The notes beneath the pieces are model-generated. The model saw nothing but the letters and a program-made list of their open reading frames with translations, was not told the DNA's origin and did not search any database. The position numbers were made by a program, and so were the translations under genes. Of a stretch of 64,000 bases of DNA, positions 8,389 to 17,888 are shown in pieces (the stretch's first letter is position 1; each line of letters opens with the position of its first letter). The DNA is taken from contig NZ_CP073695.1 of assembly GCF_018228765.1 (NCBI RefSeq), positions 1,488,001 through 1,552,000 of the forward strand, written 5' to 3'. The DNA comes from Halorubrum ruber (GTDB taxonomy: Archaea; Halobacteriota; Halobacteria; Halobacteriales; Haloferacaceae).

Positions 8389-8670
8389 ATGGAACTGGAA
8401 CTGCGGTTCTTCGCGACGTTTCGCGAGGCCGCCGGCGGGAAGACGGTGAACGCGGAGTTCGCCGACGGCTCCACGGTCGGCGACGTGCTGCGCGACCTGG
8501 AGTCGGAGTACGAGGGGATGGAGGGCCGACTGATCGTCGACGGCGACCTCGCCCCGCAGATCAACGTCCTGAAGAACGGCCGCGAGGTGCTCCACCTCGA
8601 CGGGCTCGACACGCAGATGGCGGACGGCGACCGGCTCTCCGTGTTCCCGCCGGTCGCGGGGGGTTCATGA
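8389..8670 (+). CDS. samp1: ubiquitin-like small archaeal modifier protein (SAMP1/MoaD type)
   Basis: A beta-grasp protein of 93 residues. SAMP1 is activated by the E1-like UbaA and joined to lysines of target proteins, and the same protein serves as sulfur carrier for molybdopterin. Signatures are 'LRFFATFREAAGGKT' at the start and 'GDRLSVFPPVAGG' at the end. The reading frame continues one codon past the diglycine, so the protein ends GGS; known SAMP1 ends in GG and needs a free diglycine. The TGA stop overlaps the next gene's ATG (8667). A CTTTTAAG TATA box at 8359-8366 gives a leaderless start at 8389. Confidence 0.9.
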   Translation: MELELRFFATFREAAGGKTVNAEFADGSTVGDVLRDLESEYEGMEGRLIVDGDLAPQINVLKNGREVLHLDGLDTQMADGDRLSVFPPVAGGS

Positions 8671-9029
8671 GCGACGACGGGTCGACGACGGCGGAGGAGG
8701 CCGGGGACGACGCGAGCTCCGGTTCTCCCGATCTTCCGCCCGCGGAGGAGGGGTGGGAGCGCGAGACGGTGGCGTACCGCGGCATCTCCCGGCGGCTTGC
8801 GGCCCACTACCTCCGGAATCTGGGCGGGAAGCTCGTGGGGACTGACGACCCCGCGGCGGCGACCCGCGTGGACGGCGACGGCTGGCGGGTGACCCTCAGC
8901 GCCGAGAAGGTGACCGCCGCGGCCGCGATCAAACTCACGGAGGTGACCGCCGAGTTCGCGGGCGACCCCGAAGTCCTCGCCGAATTGCTCCCCAAGTACC
9001 GGCAGAAGGCGATGCGCGCAGGCGGGTGA
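8667..9029 (+). CDS. conserved haloarchaeal protein following SAMP1
   Basis: 120 residues; the first 32 are acidic and unstructured. The rest carries 'YRGISRRLAAHYLRNLGGKL' and 'WRVTLSAEKVTAAAAIKLTE', which suggests a small compact alpha/beta domain. No known motif. Start and stop overlap both neighbours (ATGA with samp1, TGATG with the next gene), a three-gene operon. The context hints at a role in SAMP or molybdopterin biology, but nothing in the sequence proves this. Confidence 0.78.
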   Translation: MSDDGSTTAEEAGDDASSGSPDLPPAEEGWERETVAYRGISRRLAAHYLRNLGGKLVGTDDPAAATRVDGDGWRVTLSAEKVTAAAAIKLTEVTAEFAGDPEVLAELLPKYRQKAMRAGG

Positions 9030-9439
9030 TGTCCGGCGACGCCGACGACGGTGAGGGAGAGACGGGGCCGTATCCGATCGAGGGCACCGCGCTGGTGAAG
9101 ACGGCCGCGCTCGCGAGCGTGCCTGCGGCCCGCGTGCCCGCCCTGCTCACGCGCGTCCAAGCCGATCTCGGGCCCAGAATCGACGCGTACCGCCGGCGCT
9201 ACGAGCGAATCGCGGCCGAGCCGGGCCGGGAGACGTTCCTCGTCGAGCCGGACCACTGGGAGGCGGTGGCCGACCGCGTCGGGCTCACCGAGCGCGAGCG
9301 CGACGCCGTGGTCCGCGCTCACGAGGCCGCGGTCGAGCGGATCGGCTCCGGGAGCGGTCGCCGGGAGGAGTTCGACACGGCGCTGGAGATCCGGTCCGGG
9401 GTCGTCATCGGCGTGAATGCGGACGAAGAAGGCGACTGA
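9029..9439 (+). CDS. conserved haloarchaeal protein, third gene of the samp1 operon
   Basis: About 136 residues, helical in the middle: 'LLTRVQADLGPRIDAYRRRY' then 'EPDHWEAVADRVGLTERERD'. No recognised enzyme motif. The ATG at 9029 shares one base with the previous stop; a GTG at 9026 is equally open. Its position at the end of a tightly overlapping operon with samp1 is the only functional clue. Confidence 0.75.
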   Translation: MSGDADDGEGETGPYPIEGTALVKTAALASVPAARVPALLTRVQADLGPRIDAYRRRYERIAAEPGRETFLVEPDHWEAVADRVGLTERERDAVVRAHEAAVERIGSGSGRREEFDTALEIRSGVVIGVNADEEGD

Positions 9440-9493
9440 TCCGAGTCCTGCCGTCATCGACGCCTTTTCGGACCGCAGCGCGGACGTTCCCGC

Positions 9494-10225
9494 ATGCGAC
9501 TCGCTCGACTGCTCACGCCGGACGGACCCGTCGCCGGCCGCTACGTCGACGGCGCGGTCGTCGCCGACGACGGCCGCTACGAGGTCGGTCGCGACGGGCG
9601 ACTGCTCCCGCCCTGTGACCCCACCGCGCTCTACTGCGTCGGTCGGAACTACGCCGAGACGCTCGACCAGATGGAGTACGAGCGCCCCGAGGAGCCGGAC
9701 TTCTTCGTCAAGCCGCCGGCGAGCCTGCTCGCGCACGGCGAGCCGATCCGCTATCCGGAGTGGACCGACGAGCTGACGTACGCCGGCGAACTGGTCGCGG
9801 TGATCGACGAGCGGTGCCGCGACCTCGACCCCGAGGAGGTCCCGGACGCCGTGCGCGGCTACACGGTCATGAACGACGTCGACGCGCTCGACCAACAGGG
9901 GCGGACCGCGCGCAAGGCGTTCGACGGCTCGGCGCCGCTCGGGCCGTGGATCGAGACCGACGTGGACCCGACGGGACTCGACATCGAGACGACCGTGGGC
10001 GGCGAGAGGAGACAGGACGCCAACACGGAGCTGATGTTGTTCGGACCGTACGAAATCGTCTCGTACCTCTCGAAGCGGTTCACCTTCGAGCCCGGCGACT
10101 GTATCGCGTTCGGTAGCCCCGCGAATCCCGGTCTCGTCGAGCCCGGCGAGCGCGTCGAGATCACCTACGAGGGGGTCGGCACGCTCTCGAACGCGGTGGT
10201 CGCGCCCGGCGATGATCGGGCGTAG
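9494..10225 (+). CDS. fumarylacetoacetate hydrolase family protein
   Basis: FAH-fold enzyme that uses a divalent metal to cleave or decarboxylate dicarbonyl acids in aromatic catabolism or related paths. Visible are 'YCVGRNYAETLDQMEYERPE' at the domain start, 'FFVKPPASLL' and the metal-ligand zone 'YAGELVAVID' and 'GYTVMNDVDALDQQ', and the C-terminal 'GDCIAFGSPANPGLVEPGE'. Family members with this layout act on acylpyruvates, 2-keto-3-deoxy sugar acids or 5-oxopent-3-ene-1,2,5-tricarboxylate. The exact substrate is unclear. No pathway partner is adjacent. CCTTTTC at 9461 may be the TATA box. Confidence 0.87.
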   Translation: MRLARLLTPDGPVAGRYVDGAVVADDGRYEVGRDGRLLPPCDPTALYCVGRNYAETLDQMEYERPEEPDFFVKPPASLLAHGEPIRYPEWTDELTYAGELVAVIDERCRDLDPEEVPDAVRGYTVMNDVDALDQQGRTARKAFDGSAPLGPWIETDVDPTGLDIETTVGGERRQDANTELMLFGPYEIVSYLSKRFTFEPGDCIAFGSPANPGLVEPGERVEITYEGVGTLSNAVVAPGDDRA

Positions 10226-10256
10226 GCCTGCGACGCGCGCCGACGCTCGACCCCTC

Positions 10257-11144
10257 TCAGCCGTCCGTCGGATCGAGGTCGTCGACGCTCGCGTCGTCGA
10301 TCAGGTCGTCGGCGTTCGTTAGCGCCGTCTCGTCGCCGGTCCGGACGTACGCTCCGAGCGCGTCGGCCGCCTCGACGAGGGCGTCCGCGGCCGCGGGCGG
10401 CACGTCGCCACCGAGGGCGTCGACGCGCGTGACGCGGTCGCGGAGGCGTTCGAACGCGTCGCGGGCGGGGCCGATCCTCGCTTCCGGATTCTCTCCGTCG
10501 ACGGTGACCGTCGGGGCGTCTTCGTCGCTCTCTGTCTGGTCGATTTCGGCGTCGTTGCTTTCGGTATCGCCGCTTTCGGCGTTGTCTCGGTCGGCGTCGT
10601 TTCGGTCGGTGCCGGCTTCGAGTTCGTCGAGGAAGTCGAGCGCGTCGCTCCGGTACGCTTCGACCGCGCGCACGGCCGCCATCCCGCGGGCCTCGCGGAG
10701 CGCTGTCGGGACCTCGTCCGCCGGCGGTCGGTCGCCGTCGTCGGCGCCGGCGAGCAGCGCGAGGAGGTACTCGCGGTCGGCGTCGGTCGGGTCGCGCAGT
10801 CGCTCGAAGCAGTCGACGGCCTCCAGCAGTTCGCGGGCCGCGAGGTACGTCTCGTCGAGCGGGGCGAGCCGGCCGCCGTCGATGAACCCGCGCTTCCGGC
10901 AGTACTCCCGGAGGTCGGACTGGAGATCGTCGGTCCCCGACCGGGGGAGGGTCTCGGGCGCGTCGCCGAACCGCTCGCGGTGGGCGGCGAGGTCGAGCGA
11001 GGCGGAGGTGTCGGTGTGGGCGGTGCGGGCGTCGACGCCGACGCTGCGGAGGTCGCCGCAGCTTGGACACGCGACGGAGCCCGTCTCGTAGTACGACCAC
11101 CGCGTGCCGCAGGACTGACACTCGCGTTCGCCGCGGACCTTCAT
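10257..11144 (-). CDS. zinc-ribbon haloarchaeal protein of unknown function
   Basis: The N-terminus has a CxxC-CxxC zinc ribbon, Cys9/12 and Cys26/29 ('CQSC' and 'CPSC'). Residues 45-165 are helical and carry 'LREYCRKRGFIDGGRLAPLD', a conserved-looking stretch. Residues 170-210 are an Asn/Asp/Glu/Thr-rich low-complexity linker, visible in the DNA as repeated GTCTCGGTC-like words. The C-terminus is again helical. Probably cytoplasmic; the zinc ribbon suggests nucleic-acid or protein contact. Divergent from the membrane gene at 11258, with about 110 bases between them. Confidence 0.78.
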   Translation of the reverse strand: MKVRGERECQSCGTRWSYYETGSVACPSCGDLRSVGVDARTAHTDTSASLDLAAHRERFGDAPETLPRSGTDDLQSDLREYCRKRGFIDGGRLAPLDETYLAARELLEAVDCFERLRDPTDADREYLLALLAGADDGDRPPADEVPTALREARGMAAVRAVEAYRSDALDFLDELEAGTDRNDADRDNAESGDTESNDAEIDQTESDEDAPTVTVDGENPEARIGPARDAFERLRDRVTRVDALGGDVPPAAADALVEAADALGAYVRTGDETALTNADDLIDDASVDDLDPTDG

Positions 11145-11257
11145 ACGAGGTCGTTCGTCGCGTCCGCCCTAAACGACTGCGGGTCGACGGTCAGTTCGCG
11201 AAGCGAGCGACGGTGTCCGTGGCCAGCCTATTTGACGCTCTCCGGCGAACGGTCGGT

Positions 11258-12394
11258 ATGACTTGGCACGCCGTCGACGCGCTCGACCGCGCCGTTGACG
11301 CGACGCGGCGGCTCCTCTTTCCCTTCGAGGCGGTGCGGTGGGTGAAGCTCGCGTTCCTCGCGCTCTTCATGGTCGGCGGTGGCGCCGGCATGTCGGGCGG
11401 GGCGACGTCCGCTTTCAGCGCCCCCGCCAGCGGCGTCGGCGCTCTCGGCGCCCCCGCTGGCGGCGTCGGCGCTTGGAACGACGTCTCCCCGGACTCCGGC
11501 GAGGCGGTGCCCTCGGGCTTCGAAGGCACCGTGAGCGCGGGTTTCGAGCGTCTCGCCGAGCTCGACCCCGGGCTGCTGGCCGGGGTCGCCGTCGGTCTCC
11601 TGTTCGTGGGGACCGTCCTGTTCGCGTGTTCCATCGCCTTCCGGCTCGCCTTCTACGACGCGCTCGCGACGACCGAGGTCGCGATCTGGCGGCCGTTCCG
11701 CGACCGGTTCGGACAGGCGCTGGGGCTCCTCGGCTTCTCGGTGGTGACCGCGGCCGTCACCGTGCTTCCCGCGGCCGCGCTCGCGGTGGCGCTCGACCCC
11801 GACGCGCTGCGAGTCCTCGGCGTCTCCGTCGGCGCGCTCTCCGGGCGATCGCCGGCGGCCACCTCCGCGTTCGCAGTGTTGGGCGCGCTTGCGGCCGCCG
11901 TCGCGCTCGCCGGGACCGTCGTTTCACGGCTCACGTTCGAGTTCGTCGCGCCGGCGATGGTCGCCCGAGACGTCGGCGTCGTCGACGGGTGGCGGGCGGT
12001 CTGGGCGTCGTTCCGCGGATCGTGGGCAGAGGTGGTCGTCTACGTCGCGGTTCACTTCGTCCTCGCGGCCGGTGTCGGGATCGTTCAGGCCGTCGCCGTC
12101 GCGTTCGTCGGCGGCGGCGTCGCGGTGGCGGGTCTCGTCGCGCTCCTCCTCGCGGCGGTTTCCCTCGGCGGCGTCGAGGCGCTGATCGGGACGACCGCGG
12201 GGGTGATCGTTCTCGCGACCGTTCTGGGTTGCGCGGTCGTCGCCGTCGTGGTCCTGACGCTCCCGGTCACCTTGCTCGTGAGGACGTACCTGACCGCGTA
12301 CGAGGTCTCGACGCTTGCCGGGGTCGATCCCGACTTGGCCCCCTTGTCGACGGCGCTCATCGCGCGCGACGAATCGGCATCAGTGGGGGAGTGA
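11258..12394 (+). CDS. multi-pass membrane protein, haloarchaeal family
   Basis: 378 residues with roughly six hydrophobic segments: near residues 28-45, 110-135, 155-185, 205-235, 265-300 and 310-345. '[20 protein letters not shown]' is an amphipathic start before the first segment. It resembles haloarchaeal families of the DUF4013/DUF7544 sort with no assigned role. An extracytoplasmic-looking Ala/Gly/Ser-rich loop follows the first segment and contains a short repeat ('[11 protein letters not shown]', 'AGGVGAW'). A CTATTTGAC box at 11228-11236 lies about 27 bases upstream, which supports the ATG at 11258 over the longer open frame. Confidence 0.78.
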   Translation: MTWHAVDALDRAVDATRRLLFPFEAVRWVKLAFLALFMVGGGAGMSGGATSAFSAPASGVGALGAPAGGVGAWNDVSPDSGEAVPSGFEGTVSAGFERLAELDPGLLAGVAVGLLFVGTVLFACSIAFRLAFYDALATTEVAIWRPFRDRFGQALGLLGFSVVTAAVTVLPAAALAVALDPDALRVLGVSVGALSGRSPAATSAFAVLGALAAAVALAGTVVSRLTFEFVAPAMVARDVGVVDGWRAVWASFRGSWAEVVVYVAVHFVLAAGVGIVQAVAVAFVGGGVAVAGLVALLLAAVSLGGVEALIGTTAGVIVLATVLGCAVVAVVVLTLPVTLLVRTYLTAYEVSTLAGVDPDLAPLSTALIARDESASVGE

Positions 12395-12585
12395 TTCGGT
12401 GGTGATGGCGGGCTGCTGAGGGTGATTCTGTGGTGATGGCGCATCGCTGGGGGGAATTTATCGATGGTCGCGCGTCGTCAGGGTTCTCGGCATCGTATAG
12501 CGAACGTCGAATGATCGTCGAACGTCGAATCGTATATTCGACACCATAGGATACCTTTTTACTCCGTTCACGAATGGAGAGAGAC
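12395..12585. promoter_or_regulatory. maeB control region with direct and inverted repeats
   Basis: Two imperfect copies of GTGATTCNGTGGTGATGGCG lie at about 12391-12410 and 12421-12440. CGAACGTCGAAT occurs twice (12501-12512 and 12519-12530). GTCGAAT-CGTAT-ATTCGAC (12524-12542) is a 7-bp inverted repeat directly before the TATA-like CCTTTTTA at 12554-12561. This placement suits an operator or activator site for the malic enzyme gene. Confidence 0.5.
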
Positions 12586-14838
<2,253 letters not shown>

Positions 14839-14904
14839 TTCATCGGTCGCAGCCCGGCGCTCGGCACACCAATTTTACTTGTTTCCGACTACGACAGTAT
14901 TGGT

Positions 14905-15719
14905 ATGGGACCGAGCGAGGATCCGGACGAACCGACCGGGCCGCGAGTGCTCGACAACAGGCGCGACGCGACTCGGTACCGGGTTCTCGTCGAGATCGCC
15001 GCGCGACAGCCGGCGGTGAGCCAGGAGGAGATCGCCGACGTCATCGGCGTGACGTCGCAGGCGGTCAGCGACTACGTCCGCGATCTGGTCGACGGCGGGT
15101 TCGTGGAGAAGCGCGGTCGCGGTCGGTACGAGGTGACGAAGGAGGGCGTCGACTGGATCATCACGCGGACCGACGCCCTCTCGGAGTTCGTCTCCCGGGT
15201 GTCCGACGACGTCTTGGGAAGCGTCGACGTCGACGCCGCGGTGGCGACCGACGCGCTCGCGGAGGGGGACGACGTCGGACTGGAGATGCGCGACGGCGTG
15301 TTACACGCCGTCCCCGAGGGCGGCGCGGCGGCGACGGCGGTCGTCGTCACGGGCGGCGAGGCGGGAGAGGCGGTCGGCGTCACCGACTTCGAAGGCGTCG
15401 TCGAGTACGACCCGGGCGTGGTGACGGTCGTTCCCGTCCCCGCCGTGACTGAGGGGGAGCCTCCTTCTCCAGACGTGATCAGGGACCGTGCCACCGGGCA
15501 GACCTCGTCGCGGTCGGCGGAACCGAGGCCTACGCCCTCGCGACCCGTACCGGACTGCGGCCCGACGTGCGGTTCGGGTCGGCGACGGGCGTCTCTCAGG
15601 CCGCCCTTCGCGGCCTGGACGTGCTCTTGCTCGTGTCGACCGACGAACTCTCTCGGCACACGACTCGGCTCCGCGAAGACGGCGTGCGGTACGAGGTTCG
15701 CGACTCCCTCGACCGCTGA
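14905..15719 (+). pseudogene. MarR-like helix-turn-helix regulator, frameshifted
   Basis: Residues 15-85 are a winged helix ('SQEEIADVIGVTSQAVSDYV' then 'RDLVDGGFVEKRGRGRYEVT'). Residues 85-200 belong to an alpha/beta sensor-like domain. After 'PDVIRDRATG' the frame breaks: the expected continuation lies in the +2 frame from about 15501 and reads 'DLVAVGGTEAYALATRTGLR' on to 'RYEVRDSLDR', stopping at 15719. One G missing from the GGG at 15496-15498 explains it exactly. The unshifted frame runs on to 15786 as Arg/Ser/Cys-rich nonsense. A TATA-like ATTTTACTT at 14872 gives a leaderless start. It could be a true mutation or a sequencing error. Confidence 0.82.
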
Positions 15720-15818
15720 GTCCGTCACTGAGCGCGAGTGCGAGCGGGACGCCGTGCGGGTCACGCGCGGGGCGACTCACAGGTAGGTGCGAATGGTGAG
15801 TGATATGAGCGGAGAGAC

Positions 15819-15838
15819 ACACCGTGTTTCCGGTGAAA
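15819..15838 (+). repeat. origin-recognition-box-like element 1
   Basis: ACACCGTGTTTCCGGTGAAA. Same orientation as element 3, opposite to elements 2, 4 and 5. It lies on the left side of the AT-rich segment. Confidence 0.72.
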
Positions 15839-15884
15839 TCGGGGTGTGGCTGGGTGCGGTCGGTGCGTGGGCGGGACATGTCGT

Positions 15885-15950
15885 CTGAGAAACCGCAGTT
15901 TCTGACCGTATTAAAACAACAGGTTTTATTACCCGTCTCAGAGTAAAGCT
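15885..15950. other. AT-rich candidate duplex-unwinding element
   Basis: The strand contains TATTAAAAC and GGTTTTATTA within 30 bases, in a region otherwise close to 65% GC. TAAAAC-AACAG-GTTTTA (15912-15928) can form a 6-bp stem. It lies between two oppositely oriented box elements (15819 and 15994), as expected for the melting site. Confidence 0.6.
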
Positions 15951-15970
15951 CGCCAAGCCAAGTTGGCGAG
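15949..15970. repeat. perfect 8-bp inverted repeat in the origin
   Basis: CTCGCCAA (15949-15956), loop GCCAAG, then TTGGCGAG (15963-15970). It follows the AT-rich segment directly and could form a cruciform or RNA hairpin. Confidence 0.6.
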
Positions 15971-15993
15971 TGCTCGCCGAGCCATGACGGGCG

Positions 15994-16013
15994 TTTCACC
16001 GGAAACGTGGTCT
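15994..16013 (-). repeat. origin-recognition-box-like element 2
   Basis: TTTCACCGGAAACGTGGTCT on the plus strand, i.e. the reverse orientation of element 1; right flank of the AT-rich segment. Its outer end differs from the others (GTGGTCT). Confidence 0.7.
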
Positions 16014-16046
16014 CTCCCGTGATGGTGTCGACCCTCAGCTCGTCGA

Positions 16047-16066
16047 ACACCGTGTTTCCGGTGAAA
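16047..16066 (+). repeat. origin-recognition-box-like element 3
   Basis: ACACCGTGTTTCCGGTGAAA, identical over 20 bases to element 1. Confidence 0.72.
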
Positions 16067-16170
16067 CCGGCCGACGATCGTCCCCGTTGTTAACCTCGTT
16101 CACTCAGTTTCGGGCCGCCTTTCCCTCCGGTGTTGTCTGCTGACACCGCCTCCACGTGCTCTCGTCGTAC

Positions 16171-16220
16171 TCTCGTTAACTCGCATCCGCTCTCGTTAAC
16201 TCGCACCTGCTCTCGTCGTC
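16171..16220. repeat. 20-bp tandem repeat with GTTAAC
   Basis: TCTCGTTAACTCGCA occurs at 16171 and again at 16191 (period 20), with a third partial copy at 16211 (TCTCGTCGT). Each full copy has the palindrome GTTAAC; another GTTAAC is at 16088. Inside the origin, upstream of the 26-bp repeats. Confidence 0.65.
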
Positions 16221-16286
16221 CGTTCACCCCATCAGTCCTCTCTCGACCTGTCTCCCTGGATCTCTCCCAACCCACCCTTCCTCAGG

Positions 16287-16364
16287 CCTTTCCCAGCTCA
16301 TCCCTCCTCAGACCTTTCCCAGCTCATCCCTCCTCAGACCTTTCCCAGCTCATCCCTCCTCAGA
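16287..16364. repeat. 26-bp pyrimidine-rich tandem repeat, three copies
   Basis: Three exact 26-bp units (16287-16312, 16313-16338, 16339-16364), core CCTTTCCCAGCTCATCCCTC, with degenerate partial copies on both sides. The plus strand is nearly free of G over the whole stretch. It separates box elements 3 and 4. Confidence 0.8.
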
Positions 16365-16396
16365 CCTTTCCCAACCCTCCCCTCCCCAGCCCCCGT

Positions 16397-16416
16397 TTTC
16401 ACCGGAAACACGGTGT
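16397..16416 (-). repeat. origin-recognition-box-like element 4
   Basis: TTTCACCGGAAACACGGTGT, the exact reverse complement of elements 1 and 3. Confidence 0.72.
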
Positions 16417-16490
16417 GTGTCTCGACGGACCAACCCGTCCCCCGACCGCCCCGCGCCCGCGCCCCACACGCGGCCGCGAAACAGAACTCA

Positions 16491-16510
16491 TTTCACCGGA
16501 AACCCGGTGT
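16491..16510 (-). repeat. origin-recognition-box-like element 5, overlapping the cdc6 promoter
   Basis: TTTCACCGGAAACCCGGTGT ends only seven bases before the ATG of orc1/cdc6. Bound initiator here would block transcription or translation start, so self-regulation is likely. Confidence 0.7.
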
Positions 16511-16517
16511 CTCTCTC

Positions 16518-17723
16518 ATGGACGCAGCGGACGACCTCTTCACGAGGGAGGACCCCATCTTCGCGAACAAGGAGCTCCTCGAGATCAGTCACCTGCCGGG
16601 CGAGGGCCGAATCGTCGGCCGAGACGACGAGATCGCCGACTTGGCGACGGCGGTCAATCCGGCCATCTTCGGGCAGAGCCCGAGCAACGTCCTCATCTAC
16701 GGGAAGACTGGTACGGGGAAGTCGCTGTGTGCGAAGTACGTCTCCAAGCGACTCGTCTCGACCGCGAGCGAGGAGGGCGTCACGGCGACGTTCGCCTACG
16801 TCGACTGCGCGCAGGACACCACGGAGACGCAGGCGGTCCAGACGATCGCCGAGGGCGTCAACGACCCCGAGGAGACCGGAATCAACGTCCCAGACAAGGG
16901 GCTCTCCACCTCCACGTACTACAAGCGGCTCTGGCGGATACTCGACCAGCGGTACGACGTCGTCCTGATCCTGCTCGACGAGATCGACAAGCTCGACGAC
17001 GACGCCATCCTGATGCAGCTGTCCCGCGCGGGCGAGGCCGGAAAGATCACCGACTGTAAGCTGGGCGTCGTCGGGATCAGCAACAAGATCCAGTACAAAG
17101 ACCGGATGGACGAGCGCGTCAAGTCGAGCCTCTGTGAGCGCGAGTTCGTCTTCCCGCCGTACGACGCGAACCAGCTACGGGAGATCATGCAGGCGCGCGC
17201 GGACGCGTTCCACGACGACGTTCTCGATCCGTCCACTATCCCGCGCGCTGCGGCGCTCGCGGCACGTGAGCACGGGGATGCGCGGAAGGCAATCGACATC
17301 CTCAGATACGCGGGCGAGATCGCACAGGGGAACGACGAGCCCACCGTCCGCGAGGAGTTCGTCACGCAGGCGCGCGAGCGCGCCGAGACCGACCGCTTCC
17401 GCGAACTCATCCGCGGCTCCACGCCGCACTCGCGGTACGTGCTCCAGGCGCTCGCGCTGCTATCGCTTTCGAACGGTCGACAAGACGGATTCCGGACGAG
17501 CCGCGTGTACGAAATCTACGAGAACATCTGTCGACAGGAGGGCTCCGACAGCCTCTCGCTGCGACGCGTCCGCGACCTCCTGAAGGAACACGCCTTCCTC
17601 GACATCATCGAACAGTCGAAACACAGCGGCGGTAGCGCCGAGGGAAGCTACACCAAACACCAGCTTCTCGAGGACCCGAGCGTCGTCAAAGAGGTCCTCA
17701 CCGAGGACGACGCCGAAGCGTAA
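16518..17723 (+). CDS. cdc6: Orc1/Cdc6 replication initiator
   Basis: AAA+ ATPase that binds origin boxes and loads the MCM helicase. Walker A is 'YGKTGTGKS' (61-69) and Walker B 'VVLILLDEIDKLD' with Asp154-Glu155. 'EFVFPPYDANQLREIM' marks sensor/lid residues, and residues 320-401 are the DNA-binding winged helix ('RYVLQALALLSLSNGRQDGF'). The length of 401 is typical for the family. The open frame continues upstream to 16413, but that part covers box elements 4 and 5; 'MDAADDLFTREDPIF' from 16518 is the usual N-terminus. It is transcribed away from the origin it sits next to. Confidence 0.95.
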   Translation: MDAADDLFTREDPIFANKELLEISHLPGEGRIVGRDDEIADLATAVNPAIFGQSPSNVLIYGKTGTGKSLCAKYVSKRLVSTASEEGVTATFAYVDCAQDTTETQAVQTIAEGVNDPEETGINVPDKGLSTSTYYKRLWRILDQRYDVVLILLDEIDKLDDDAILMQLSRAGEAGKITDCKLGVVGISNKIQYKDRMDERVKSSLCEREFVFPPYDANQLREIMQARADAFHDDVLDPSTIPRAAALAAREHGDARKAIDILRYAGEIAQGNDEPTVREEFVTQARERAETDRFRELIRGSTPHSRYVLQALALLSLSNGRQDGFRTSRVYEIYENICRQEGSDSLSLRRVRDLLKEHAFLDIIEQSKHSGGSAEGSYTKHQLLEDPSVVKEVLTEDDAEA

Positions 17724-17736
17724 CCGAACCGCACCC

Positions 17737-17834
17737 GGCCGCTCGACACTGACTGACGGCCGCTCGGCACTGATTGACGGCCGCTCGACACTGACTGACG
17801 GCCGCTCGGCACTGATTGACGGCCGCTCGACACC
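17737..17834. repeat. 21-bp tandem repeat between cdc6 and tbp
   Basis: Four full units of 21 bp (17737, 17758, 17779, 17800) and a partial fifth. Unit: GGCCGCTCGACACTGACTGA plus C. Two variants alternate (GACACTGACTGAC and GGCACTGATTGAC), so the real duplication unit was 42 bp. It lies between the convergent cdc6 and tbp genes. Confidence 0.85.
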
Positions 17835-17888
17835 GACCACCACCTCATGTCGAGGCGGTGGGAACCGAACAGACCGATCGATTCAACT

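Larger units (their letters stand above)
15819..16517. other. probable chromosomal replication origin (oriC)
   Basis: About 700 bases without a gene, directly upstream of orc1/cdc6. It contains five near-identical 20-bp elements in both orientations, an AT-rich segment between the first two, a perfect hairpin, a 20-bp and a 26-bp tandem repeat and strongly C/T-biased DNA (16150-16400). This is the usual layout of haloarchaeal origins: Orc1/Cdc6-binding boxes in inverted orientation around a duplex-unwinding element, next to the initiator gene. The elements contain the common haloarchaeal core TTTC-A-C-GGAAAC, but the G-rich tail reported for many is replaced by GGTGT or similar. Confidence 0.82.

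Noticed and set aside
17737-17834. Possible CRISPR or integron array after cdc6.
   Set aside because: Units abut directly with no spacers and alternate between two variants; it is a simple tandem repeat.
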